Both the position numbers and the translations under genes were made by a program. Positions 49,661-58,026 of a DNA stretch of 64,000 bases are shown here, in pieces; position 1 is the first letter of the stretch; the number at the start of each line of letters is the position of its first letter. Under the pieces are notes generated by a model. The model worked only from the letters and a program-made list of their open reading frames with translations, ran no database searches and was not told the origin of the DNA. Source of the DNA: Desulfobulbus oligotrophicus (lineage in GTDB: Bacteria; Desulfobacterota; Desulfobulbia; Desulfobulbales; Desulfobulbaceae); NCBI RefSeq assembly GCF_016446285.1, contig NZ_CP054140.1:2709501-2773500 (forward strand), in the 5' to 3' direction.

Positions 49661-52165
49661 TCACTTAGAAAAATCATATTTCTTTCCACCAAACGTGCTG
49701 ACTCGCAGTCTTTTTTTATCACTTATGCACTCAACGGTCCCATCTTGTCCAGTGATCAGCACCTGGATGTCTCTTTGCCGCCAGGTGCGTACATGCTCCG
49801 AGTCGGGAAACCTCCCATACCGCCGCTGACTCGCTGAAACCACAATGAACTTTGGATTGACTGCCTGCAGAAACGCAGGCCCTGTCGAAGTTTTACTGCC
49901 ATGATGAGGGGCCAGTAAAATATCCGCATCAAATTGAAGACGATTCCGCAGCAGTATATTTTCAGCAACCAGCTCAATGTCTGCTGGAAAAAGATAACTG
50001 TGGTCACCGGACTGCAAGCGAAAAACCAGGCTGCGGTTGTTGATACTCAACCGGGAACCGGTGCCTCGCAGGCCATTCATACCAAGGCAGGTAAAGGTTA
50101 CGTCTGCACTGTGACGAATCACCTCTCCTGAGTTGGCTGTATGCAGGGGTATTCCCTTTTGCTCCGCCAACTGGAGAAGATGCGTGTAAGCCGGCTCCTC
50201 CCCTCTTTCACCGTTGACAATGAGTCGGGTTGGGGAAAACCGCTCTACAATAAACGGCAGGCCATTGTAATGGTCTTCATGGGGATGACTGATAATGACA
50301 TCGTGCACACGCCAGATTCGCCTACCCCACAGAAAAGGAGCAATAAGGCTTGAACCGGGATTAAACAGATCAGACTGAGAACCGCCTCCGTCAACCAGGG
50401 TATTGGTACCGTCTGGAAACTGTATCAATGTTGCAGATCCCTGACCAACATCAAGAAAACTGACAGATAAGGGTCTGTCTTTTTCCTTCAACCATAAAGA
50501 AGAAGTAAAAGAACCCAGGAGAAGGAAGGTAAGGGTCATGGCGGCAAGACGAGGGACAACAGTTGACCCTTGCCGAAACCAAAGGATAGCCGCCCCAAAA
50601 AAGACTACAATCTCAACAAGGTGTGGAGTTATGGTCCACAAAGAGGTGTAAGGAAACCGCATTATTGCTTCGGACAACCACAGGGCAAGTGCAATCCCCG
50701 GTTGACCAGCCTCCAGGATCCATACGGCCACATCCGGGACAAGCGGGATCAACGGTACGGCCAACAGCCCACATGGCAGAGCCCACAGACAAAGCAACGG
50801 TTCTATGAGGAGATTCATGATCGGCCCAACAACAGACACTCGGTTAAAATGGTAGAGCATAAACGGTAAAGTCCCTATTGTTGCTGCAATGGAAACGTAG
50901 AACATGGACTGTACAAACCGTAAAGCAGTCATCATAAAAGCGGTGGTCGCTTGATCCGATGGGTTTTCTGCAAACAGGGGAAGTCGTGGATAGATAAGAT
51001 TGATTGCCAGAACCGCAGCAAAAGACAGCTGAAAAGATGGGGTAAACAGAGCCAGTGGATTGAAGGCGAGTACAATAAGGGCAGCCGCAGCAATCAGATG
51101 AACGAGGGTTTGCTGTCGACGAAGAAGAACTGCATAAAGGACGAGAAGGGCTGTAATGAGTGATCTGATCGTGGGGATGTTGAATCCGGCAATAAACGTA
51201 TACAAGATGAGTATTGGAGCCGTCAGAAGAAGCGCAACCGTCGGGACATGGGTATGCACGAGCAGCCATGTGCTGCGTTTCAGGACAAAGGTGAAGACTC
51301 CAACACAAAAAAAGCCGAGCAGACTAAAATGCAGCCCTGAAATAGAGAGTATATGAAAACAGCCATTTGCCTTGAATGCCTCCATGGTATCGGGCGAGAT
51401 ATTTGCCACAGAGCCGATCAAGAGTGCCTGATAGATCCCGGAAACCCGGCTGGGCAAGTGCTGATCAAGAAAGTTGGCGGTGTTCTGTCGCACCTCCTCC
51501 AGTCGGTAGACTATAGCCTGCCAACCGGAAATCCGCCCTCCGGACAGAGGTATGATCTCTTGCTGAGAGCCTATCCATCCTGAACAGTGAATCCCCCTGC
51601 TGGCCATCTGCAGACGATAGTCAAATGCGCCGGGAGTCTGATAGTTGCGGACTCGATCAACCGTTGCAATAACCATGACTTTTGTTCCCGGTACATATCG
51701 AGAGCTGATCTCTTCACGTATGGAAAGCAATACTGAACCGCGAACTGGTTGAAAGGCGGTATCCTGATCAGAGCTATGGAAGAGTACGGATTCACAATCA
51801 AGCGTAAACCTGGTGCGTTCGTTGTTGGTTTCCAGCATGGTCGCAATGTTACCGGCCAGGGTAACTTTGGCCGGTTGAGCAACAAGCTGTGCAATGTGAT
51901 GGGAATCCGTGACAGGTTGCAGTGCCCCATGGGTGTGCAGAACCCCTGATACCATGAAAAAAGGGAGCGCAATAAAAAACCGGAATCGGGACTGGATACA
52001 CAGCGCCAGAAGAAGGCAGAAAATCAGCAGAGCCGGAGCGATGACATTGACAGGCAGTGGAGAAAGAAAATCATTGAACCAAAAGGCACAACCAGCCCCG
52101 GCCATGTAGCAGACAACAACGCTTATCAGCAGGTTGTCAGAACAAAGACGGGCCAGCCTGTTCAT
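49661..52165 (-). CDS. comEC: ComEC/Rec2-type DNA uptake channel
   Basis: An 834-residue inner-membrane protein for importing single-stranded DNA during natural transformation. Early helices (residues 15-65) precede an OB-like domain (about 90-200). The competence domain follows (FKANGCFHILSISGLHFSLLG and PTIRSLITALLVLYAVLLRR), with about eight membrane helices. The C-terminal metallo-beta-lactamase-like nuclease domain starts VSFLDVGQGSATLIQFPDG and has HPHEDHYNGLP and LAPHHGSKTS with metal ligands in place. It starts three bases after waaA, so they are probably cotranscribed. No other competence gene is visible. The DNA-uptake role is inferred from family. Confidence 0.93.
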   Translation of the reverse strand: MNRLARLCSDNLLISVVVCYMAGAGCAFWFNDFLSPLPVNVIAPALLIFCLLLALCIQSRFRFFIALPFFMVSGVLHTHGALQPVTDSHHIAQLVAQPAKVTLAGNIATMLETNNERTRFTLDCESVLFHSSDQDTAFQPVRGSVLLSIREEISSRYVPGTKVMVIATVDRVRNYQTPGAFDYRLQMASRGIHCSGWIGSQQEIIPLSGGRISGWQAIVYRLEEVRQNTANFLDQHLPSRVSGIYQALLIGSVANISPDTMEAFKANGCFHILSISGLHFSLLGFFCVGVFTFVLKRSTWLLVHTHVPTVALLLTAPILILYTFIAGFNIPTIRSLITALLVLYAVLLRRQQTLVHLIAAAALIVLAFNPLALFTPSFQLSFAAVLAINLIYPRLPLFAENPSDQATTAFMMTALRFVQSMFYVSIAATIGTLPFMLYHFNRVSVVGPIMNLLIEPLLCLWALPCGLLAVPLIPLVPDVAVWILEAGQPGIALALWLSEAIMRFPYTSLWTITPHLVEIVVFFGAAILWFRQGSTVVPRLAAMTLTFLLLGSFTSSLWLKEKDRPLSVSFLDVGQGSATLIQFPDGTNTLVDGGGSQSDLFNPGSSLIAPFLWGRRIWRVHDVIISHPHEDHYNGLPFIVERFSPTRLIVNGERGEEPAYTHLLQLAEQKGIPLHTANSGEVIRHSADVTFTCLGMNGLRGTGSRLSINNRSLVFRLQSGDHSYLFPADIELVAENILLRNRLQFDADILLAPHHGSKTSTGPAFLQAVNPKFIVVSASQRRYGRFPDSEHVRTWRQRDIQVLITGQDGTVECISDKKRLRVSTFGGKKYDFSK

Positions 52166-52168
52166 TGT

Positions 52169-53482
52169 TTATCGGTTAACAGCACCGGTGTCCAGGACTG
52201 TTTGAATACTCTGCAGATGCCTGTCGACCACACCACGGTTCAGTTCGACATACCGCCAAGCGGACTGTGCCATTGATTGGTGCACAGCTGCACTGGTCAG
52301 GATGTGCTGCAGAGCGGTGTACAGTTCATCTGTGGCAACAACCTGCTGTGCTCCGCCGGCCTCAACCAGTCCAGCGGCCACTTCGCTGAAATCTTCCATA
52401 TGCGGACCAAAGAGAACAGGAACACCGGCTGACGCCGGTTCAATGGGATTATGACCACCTTCGGCAACCAAACTGCCGCCGACGAAAACCACATCAGCCA
52501 TAGGGTAGCATGCCACCAGCTCACCAATGGTATCAAGAATGAGCAGAGGTCCCCGGCCCGTCCTATCCTCACTCCAACAACGGGTTGAAAGCCCGAATTG
52601 GTTGGCCAGTGCAACGATCTCCTGTCTTCGTTCAATATTTCTGGGGGCCAACAGGAGCTGGAGATCGGGCAAAGAGGTACGAAGCCTAACCAGCACCTCA
52701 AAAATTACAACCTCCTCGCCTCGATGAGTAGATCCGCAGATCCATAGAGGGGCAGCCGGAGCAAACCCGTATTGTTGTTTATTATCACTAATATTTTCCT
52801 GAGCACTCTGCCCTGCTTGCAGATGACTGGTATCAAATTTAAGATTACCCAGACTCTTCACTCGGCCGGCATCCAGGCCGAGGCTGATGACAGCAGCAGC
52901 ATCGGCTTCGGTTTGCATAGAGAGAAGGGTAAAGGTGGCAAACATTGGTCGAAAGAGCGCCGAAAAACGTTGATAGCGCTGAAACGATGCACTGGAAATC
53001 CGCCCATTGACCAAGATGGTTGGAATACCCTGCCGGGCCAGAAAGTGCAGCCAGTGGGGCCAGAAATCGGTCTCCACCAGGATAAAGAGATCCGGTTTGA
53101 TAAGCCCCGTGAAGAAAGGCACAACAGGTCCCACATCAACAGGTGCGTCTACGATCAGAACACCGCTATCAGGGTCAAACAGTTTTCGAGCAATGTCCAT
53201 CCCGGAGCGGGTGGTGACGGAAAAAATAATATTGGCGTCAGGATAGCTGTCACGCAGTCCCCTGACCAGAGGCAAGGCTGAGGTGACTTCACCGACCGAC
53301 AGCGCATGAATCCAGAAATTACGTGCCGACGAGGACGATAATTGGGCCAACTGCTGCTTGAGCTCCCATCCCAACCGTCGCACAAGTCGACCTCTGTACT
53401 TTCTGCGGATGGCAAGACAAAGAAGCAGCGGTAATGCCAAGACTGTGAGCAGGCCGGTACTTATTTGGTAAAGAAGACACAT
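52169..53482 (-). CDS. waaA: Kdo transferase (3-deoxy-D-manno-octulosonate transferase)
   Basis: A 437-residue inner-membrane glycosyltransferase that adds Kdo to lipid IVA, so the organism makes lipopolysaccharide. It starts with a hydrophobic anchor (LLTVLALPLLLCLAIRRKY) and has the WaaA signatures FWIHALSVGEVTSALPLV, FSVTTRSGMDIARKLF, LFILVETDFWPHWLHFL and, in the second domain, GSTHRGEEVVIFEVL and GGSLVAEGGHNPIEPA with the Pro-Ala turn. The start at 53482 follows AGGAGGG; an in-frame ATG 29 codons upstream lacks a site. First gene of the pair with comEC; divergent from the Lrp-type regulator. Confidence 0.95.
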   Translation of the reverse strand: MCLLYQISTGLLTVLALPLLLCLAIRRKYRGRLVRRLGWELKQQLAQLSSSSARNFWIHALSVGEVTSALPLVRGLRDSYPDANIIFSVTTRSGMDIARKLFDPDSGVLIVDAPVDVGPVVPFFTGLIKPDLFILVETDFWPHWLHFLARQGIPTILVNGRISSASFQRYQRFSALFRPMFATFTLLSMQTEADAAAVISLGLDAGRVKSLGNLKFDTSHLQAGQSAQENISDNKQQYGFAPAAPLWICGSTHRGEEVVIFEVLVRLRTSLPDLQLLLAPRNIERRQEIVALANQFGLSTRCWSEDRTGRGPLLILDTIGELVACYPMADVVFVGGSLVAEGGHNPIEPASAGVPVLFGPHMEDFSEVAAGLVEAGGAQQVVATDELYTALQHILTSAAVHQSMAQSAWRYVELNRGVVDRHLQSIQTVLDTGAVNR

Positions 53483-53760
53483 GAAAGAAACCCTCCTGGT
53501 AGCATGGATACATTCTGGTCTTTTGATACCAGCATCCACTCTACCTGTCGAATACAACGTGCGCCACAAACCCTCCTGCTTGTTTATTCGCTGAATCCGT
53601 CAACATTCAGAACGTTTTCAACAGATATTGACACGATCCTGAATCATTCTCTTTTGACAGCCGGTTAAAACGCTTTTTATTCTTGTACCTCGACCCGGAA
53701 CCGAGTAAGTTCCATACACTTCTTACTACAGTTTTTCTGACAACAGGGAGCAAGGTCTGC

Positions 53761-54225
53761 ATGCTCGATGCAATTAGCCTGAAAATTTTAGAAATCCTTC
53801 AGAAAAAGGCACGGACACCCAATATTGACGTCGCTCGACAGGTAAAAATGGCTCCCTCAGCCGTGTTGGAGCGAATTCGTAAAATGGAACGTCAGGGGAT
53901 CATCAAAGGCTATGAGGTCCGCCTTAATCCTGAACAGTTTAATCGTTGCCAGATCGCCTTTGTTCGAGTTCTTACCCGATCGGTTGGCGATCAACCACTG
54001 ACCGGCGAGCGACTGGCCGCCATACCGGAAGTGATGGAAGTCCACTTTGTGGATGGTGAAGACTGTTATCTTGTCAAGATACGGGTTGCGGACACCGCTG
54101 AATTAGCCACTGTTATTCGAGAAAAAATTGCCAATATCGACGAGGTTGTAGCTACAAAAACCTCCACAGTCTTAAATACCTACAAAGAAACCACACGCTT
54201 CCCCATCCACAGTTCAGCCACATGA
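53761..54225 (+). CDS. Lrp/AsnC-family transcriptional regulator
   Basis: A 154-residue DNA-binding regulator. The N-terminal helix-turn-helix is MLDAISLKILEILQKKARTPNIDVARQVKMAPSAVLERIRKM split as in Lrp (helices about 4-55), and the C-terminal RAM/AsnC ligand-binding domain has RVLTRSVGDQ, VMEVHFVDGEDCYLVKIRV and a final VVATKTSTVLNTYKET. The start at 53761 is chosen because it begins the conserved domain and AAGG stands six bases before; the frame extends to 53683. It lies nine bases before a lysA-like gene, so it probably responds to an amino acid (perhaps lysine or diaminopimelate) and may control that gene. Confidence 0.88.
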   Translation: MLDAISLKILEILQKKARTPNIDVARQVKMAPSAVLERIRKMERQGIIKGYEVRLNPEQFNRCQIAFVRVLTRSVGDQPLTGERLAAIPEVMEVHFVDGEDCYLVKIRVADTAELATVIREKIANIDEVVATKTSTVLNTYKETTRFPIHSSAT

Positions 54226-54234
54226 GGAAATACC

Positions 54235-55494
54235 ATGCCCATGTCTCAAGAGTTCAAAAAACGACTTTTTCCTGTTTTGCCTGCCATCACCGCCCATTTT
54301 GGCACACCCTTTCATATATACGACGAAATCGGCATCCGCAAAACAGGACAACAACTGCAAGCAGCTTTTGCGGACATTCCTGTATTCCGCGAATACTATG
54401 CCGTTAAAGCACTCCCCAACCCAGCCATCTTGTCAATCATGCAGAACATGGGATTCGGGTTTGACTGCAGCTCGATCACAGAGCTTATGCTGGCCCGAAG
54501 CCTGGGCGCAAGGGGGCATGAGATCATGTTCACCTCCAACAACACCAGTGCCGATGATTTTGCAGCAGCAGCAGCGGCGGACGGTGGCTGCATTCTCAAC
54601 CTTGACGATATCTCACTCATTGACAAAGTGCCGCAGATGCCGGAACTGATCTGTTTTCGCTACAATCCGGGCCCTCGCCGGATCGGCAACGACATCATCG
54701 GCAAGCCTGAGGAGGCCAAGTACGGGGTCAGTCACGAGCAGATCATCGAGGCCTATCGTCGGGCACAGATGAAAGGGGCTAAGCGATTCGGCCTGCACAC
54801 CATGCTTGCCTCAAATGAACTGGACTACAGTTACATGGTACAAACGACCGCCATGCTTTTTGAGCTGGTGGAATCGATCAGCCAGGAACTGGATATTACC
54901 TTTGATTTCATCAATATCGGCGGTGGCCTGGGAATACCCTATCTTCCGGATACTGCCCCCCTGGACATCAAGGCCATGGGTAAAGAGATTGTCTCCCTGT
55001 TTGGTGGTTTTGCCGACAAACATGGCTACTGCCCTGCTCTTTTCATGGAGAGCGGCCGGTATATGACCGGTCCGCACGGAGTAATGGTCACCACCGCAAT
55101 CAACCGGAAAGACATCTATCGAACATATATCGGTGTTGATGCCTGCATGTCGGCACTGATGCGACCGGCCCTGTACGGTGCGTATCATCACATTGACGTG
55201 TTAGGCAAAGAGGGGGGAGCAACCGAAACCGTCGATGTGGTGGGGTCACTCTGTGAAAATAATGATAAGTTTGCCATCCAGCGATCTTTACCCGAAATTG
55301 TTGACGGTGATATTCTGATCATCCATGATTCCGGTGCGCACGGTCATGCCATGGGGTTCAACTACAACGGCAGGTTACGCCCTCAGGAACTGCTGCTCCG
55401 TCAGGATGGCAGCGTTGCTCTTATTCGACGAGCAGAGCGGCCGGAAGACTATTTTGCAACCCTGCAGTTTGAAAACAACGTGTTGCAGCTGTAA
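54235..55494 (+). CDS. lysA: Diaminopimelate decarboxylase-like PLP enzyme
   Basis: A 419-residue fold-III PLP decarboxylase. The PLP lysine is in REYYAVKALPNP (about residue 62), and the signature glycine-rich loop is INIGGGLGIPYLPD. The C-terminal half has FMESGRYMTGPHG, the catalytic Cys in GSLCENNDKFA and a Tyr near AHGHAMGFNYNGRLRPQELL. LysA converts meso-diaminopimelate to lysine, the last step of lysine synthesis. The family also includes ornithine and carboxynorspermidine decarboxylases, so lysA is likely but not proven. It directly follows the Lrp-type gene. Confidence 0.86.
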   Translation: MPMSQEFKKRLFPVLPAITAHFGTPFHIYDEIGIRKTGQQLQAAFADIPVFREYYAVKALPNPAILSIMQNMGFGFDCSSITELMLARSLGARGHEIMFTSNNTSADDFAAAAAADGGCILNLDDISLIDKVPQMPELICFRYNPGPRRIGNDIIGKPEEAKYGVSHEQIIEAYRRAQMKGAKRFGLHTMLASNELDYSYMVQTTAMLFELVESISQELDITFDFINIGGGLGIPYLPDTAPLDIKAMGKEIVSLFGGFADKHGYCPALFMESGRYMTGPHGVMVTTAINRKDIYRTYIGVDACMSALMRPALYGAYHHIDVLGKEGGATETVDVVGSLCENNDKFAIQRSLPEIVDGDILIIHDSGAHGHAMGFNYNGRLRPQELLLRQDGSVALIRRAERPEDYFATLQFENNVLQL

Positions 55495-55510
55495 TGAGAA
55501 TATTATACCG

Positions 55511-56248
55511 ATGAATCTGCTGCTGATCGAACCACAGGAGATGAAGAACAATGAGGTATGGCTGACCGATCGTCGCGCCAGACACCTGATCCACGTACTC
55601 AAGGTGAACACCAACGACATTGTACGGGTAGGCGTTCTTCATGATCGGCTGGGCTTTGGGAAAGTTACGGCAATTGAGGAGGAAAAACTCTGTTTAGAGG
55701 TCTGCCTGGAGCAAAAACCGGTTATCGATCTCCACATTGAGCTGATTCTGGCCCTGCCCCGGCCGATTATGCTGCAGCGTATCCTCAAGCAGGCTACAGT
55801 GCTCGGAGTCCGTCACTTTCACCTTATCCGAACCAGACGGGTTGAAAAATCATTCTTTCAAAGCCCGGTACTTCGGCCGGACAAGATACAGACACTTCTC
55901 AAAGAAGGCATGGAACAGGCCATGGACACCTGGCTGCCCGGAGTCACCCTCCACCTTCAATTCAAACCTTTTGTTGAAGATGTCCTCCCCTCTCTTGAAG
56001 GTCAGGGGCTGATTGCTCATCCCACAGCCAGACACACCCTTCTCGATGCTCCGGCACCAAACAGCTCACAAAAACGCCTGCTGCTTGCGATCGGTCCGGA
56101 AGGCGGCTGGTCGGACTACGAATATCAGTGCTTTTGTGAAGCCGGATTCTTTGGCCTGACCATGGGTAAGCGTATTCTCCACGTTGATACAGCTGTGGTC
56201 ACAGCACTGGCTCAGGTTCAGCTTCTCTACGATCTGCGGAAACGCTGA
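55511..56248 (+). CDS. rsmE: 16S rRNA (uracil-1498-N3)-methyltransferase
   Basis: A 245-residue SPOUT-class methyltransferase that modifies U1498 of 16S rRNA using S-adenosylmethionine. The N-terminal PUA-like part contains DRRARHLIHVLKVNTNDIVRVG; the catalytic knot has ALPRPIMLQRILKQATVLGV, LLLAIGPEGGWSDYE and LTMGKRILHVDTAVVTALA. The start at 55511 begins the conserved sequence; the open frame to 55325 is a shadow in lysA. It is 16 bp downstream of lysA. Its last 22 bases overlap the end of convergent murJ. Confidence 0.95.
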   Translation: MNLLLIEPQEMKNNEVWLTDRRARHLIHVLKVNTNDIVRVGVLHDRLGFGKVTAIEEEKLCLEVCLEQKPVIDLHIELILALPRPIMLQRILKQATVLGVRHFHLIRTRRVEKSFFQSPVLRPDKIQTLLKEGMEQAMDTWLPGVTLHLQFKPFVEDVLPSLEGQGLIAHPTARHTLLDAPAPNSSQKRLLLAIGPEGGWSDYEYQCFCEAGFFGLTMGKRILHVDTAVVTALAQVQLLYDLRKR

Positions 56249-57834
56249 GCCAGCTTGCCGGTCAGCAGGATGAACTCCGGTAAACGCAACAGGTGTAGGC
56301 TAACGGCATAGATACACACTGCCATCACAATGACCAGGGCGATTGAAGCTATCTGGGTTGGAATCGAGGCAACAAACCACAACGGGAGTGCCCGCTCAAA
56401 CGCGAATATTGCACAGCACATCAGAGCGGTTGCCAGCAGAATTTTACCAAGCCCCTTCCCCAGATATCTCAGCGGATAGCCGGAGAGCTTGTAATAAAGC
56501 ACGACCCCAAGAAAAAGGAAATTGAGGATCATGGCGCAGGAGGTCGACAGCGCAATGCCCCGGTGTTGCAAGACATCAATCACTAAAAAAATGGTGATAA
56601 TGTTGGCGGCCACACCAATAAAACTGCCTATGACCGGAAATCGGGTGTTCCTGATCGCATAGAAGACTGGTACCATCACCTTGATTGCCGAGTAAGCAAA
56701 GAGCCCGATCGCATAGTACCGTAAAGCACCGGCGGTTTGCAGCGTATCAGCAGCAGTAAAAGCCCCATGCTGAAAAATTAACCGGATAATTGGCTCAGAC
56801 AGCATGATAAGGCCGGCAGTGGCAGGAACAGCCAGGGTGAACACCAGGATCAATGAAGAGGTAAAAGTTTGCTTGAGCTCTGATAAATTTTTTTCTGCCG
56901 CCTGCTTTGCCAGTACCGGCATCACCGCAATTGACAGGGCTACACCAAAGACGCCGATTGGTAACTGCACCAGTCGAAACGCATAATTGAGCCAGGAAAC
57001 CGAGCCTTCAGCGCAGGAAGCGGCAAAGTTGGTGTTGACAAAGATATTGATTTGCGTGGCCGACAGGCCGATGGTTGCCGGCAACATCAACAGCAGGATA
57101 CGCCGGAGTCCCGGGTCAGAAAAGTTACATATAAACCTGGGTTGAAAACCGACCTTCAATAACGTCGGTACCTGCATCAACAGCTGCAGAACACCACCGA
57201 TCAAGGTGCCCCAGGCCATTCCGGCAATGGCCGGTTGTCCAAACCGGGGAAAGATCCAGGCCAGAGACAGGCCACCGACAATTGAGCCGAGATTGAAAAA
57301 TGTCGATGACATTGCCGGGACAAAGAATCTTCCTTTCGTATTGAGGATACCCATCACCACTGCCGCTAAAGACACAAACAGCAGAAACGGGAACATAATT
57401 CTGGTCAGCATGACGGTCAGTTCCGTTTTGCCGGGTACAGCCTGAAAATCCGGAGCCAGCAGATTGACAAGGGTATCGGCCCAGTACAGTCCGACCAGAA
57501 TCAGTGCACTGACCACCAGGGCGAAAAATAGCAAGACAGTATTTGCAAGTCGCCAGATGGCTTCGGTATCGCGATTCGTCGTGTATTCGGTGAAGACGGT
57601 GACAAAAGCTGCGGATAAAGCACCTTCAGCAAATAAATCTCGCAACAGGTTGGGAATACGGAAGGCAACGACAAAGGCATCAATCGCATACCCGGCACCA
57701 AAAAATCCGGCAAAAATCTGTTCACGGATGAGGCCGAGTACTCGGCTGCACATAACGGCAATCGAGATCGCACCTGCAGAACGGGCAATTTTTCCAGTGG
57801 AGCGTGAAGGCTCGGCGTCAGGTTGCACAGGCAT
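56227..57834 (-). CDS. murJ: Lipid II flippase MurJ (MviN)
   Basis: An inner-membrane protein of 535 residues with about 14 helices that moves lipid II across the membrane for peptidoglycan synthesis. It begins with the family signature ISIAVMCSRVLGLIREQIFAGFFG and FVVAFRIPNLLRDLFAEGALSAAFVTVF, in which the conserved Arg of the central cavity is seen, and continues with FPFLLFVSLAAVVMGILN and the GAFTAADT segment. Length and order are normal. It converges with rsmE, the coding ends overlapping by 22 bp, and is divergent from the EF-G paralogue. Confidence 0.96.
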   Translation of the reverse strand: MPVQPDAEPSRSTGKIARSAGAISIAVMCSRVLGLIREQIFAGFFGAGYAIDAFVVAFRIPNLLRDLFAEGALSAAFVTVFTEYTTNRDTEAIWRLANTVLLFFALVVSALILVGLYWADTLVNLLAPDFQAVPGKTELTVMLTRIMFPFLLFVSLAAVVMGILNTKGRFFVPAMSSTFFNLGSIVGGLSLAWIFPRFGQPAIAGMAWGTLIGGVLQLLMQVPTLLKVGFQPRFICNFSDPGLRRILLLMLPATIGLSATQINIFVNTNFAASCAEGSVSWLNYAFRLVQLPIGVFGVALSIAVMPVLAKQAAEKNLSELKQTFTSSLILVFTLAVPATAGLIMLSEPIIRLIFQHGAFTAADTLQTAGALRYYAIGLFAYSAIKVMVPVFYAIRNTRFPVIGSFIGVAANIITIFLVIDVLQHRGIALSTSCAMILNFLFLGVVLYYKLSGYPLRYLGKGLGKILLATALMCCAIFAFERALPLWFVASIPTQIASIALVIVMAVCIYAVSLHLLRLPEFILLTGKLAQRFRRS

Positions 57835-57865
57835 GTGGTTGACCAGTTATTCAACAGGTTAAAGC

Positions 57866-57895
57866 TTGACTTTACAATCTTAATACGAATATAAC
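57866..57895 (+). promoter_or_regulatory. Probable promoter of the EF-G paralogue gene
   Basis: TTGACT (57866-57871) and TATAAC (57890-57895) are 18 bases apart, each differing from consensus at one position. The predicted start is about 125 bases before the ATG at 58027. Confidence 0.5.
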
Positions 57896-58026
57896 GAATC
57901 GCTCATTAGTGGACTTGATGGTTACCATTCCTGCCCGGAAAGAGCGAGAGCTTTTCACCGCGTTTCAGGCAGGAATGTTTGCCGTAAACGTTGATACTGC
58001 ATCCGTTATACTCACTGGAGGTCTCC

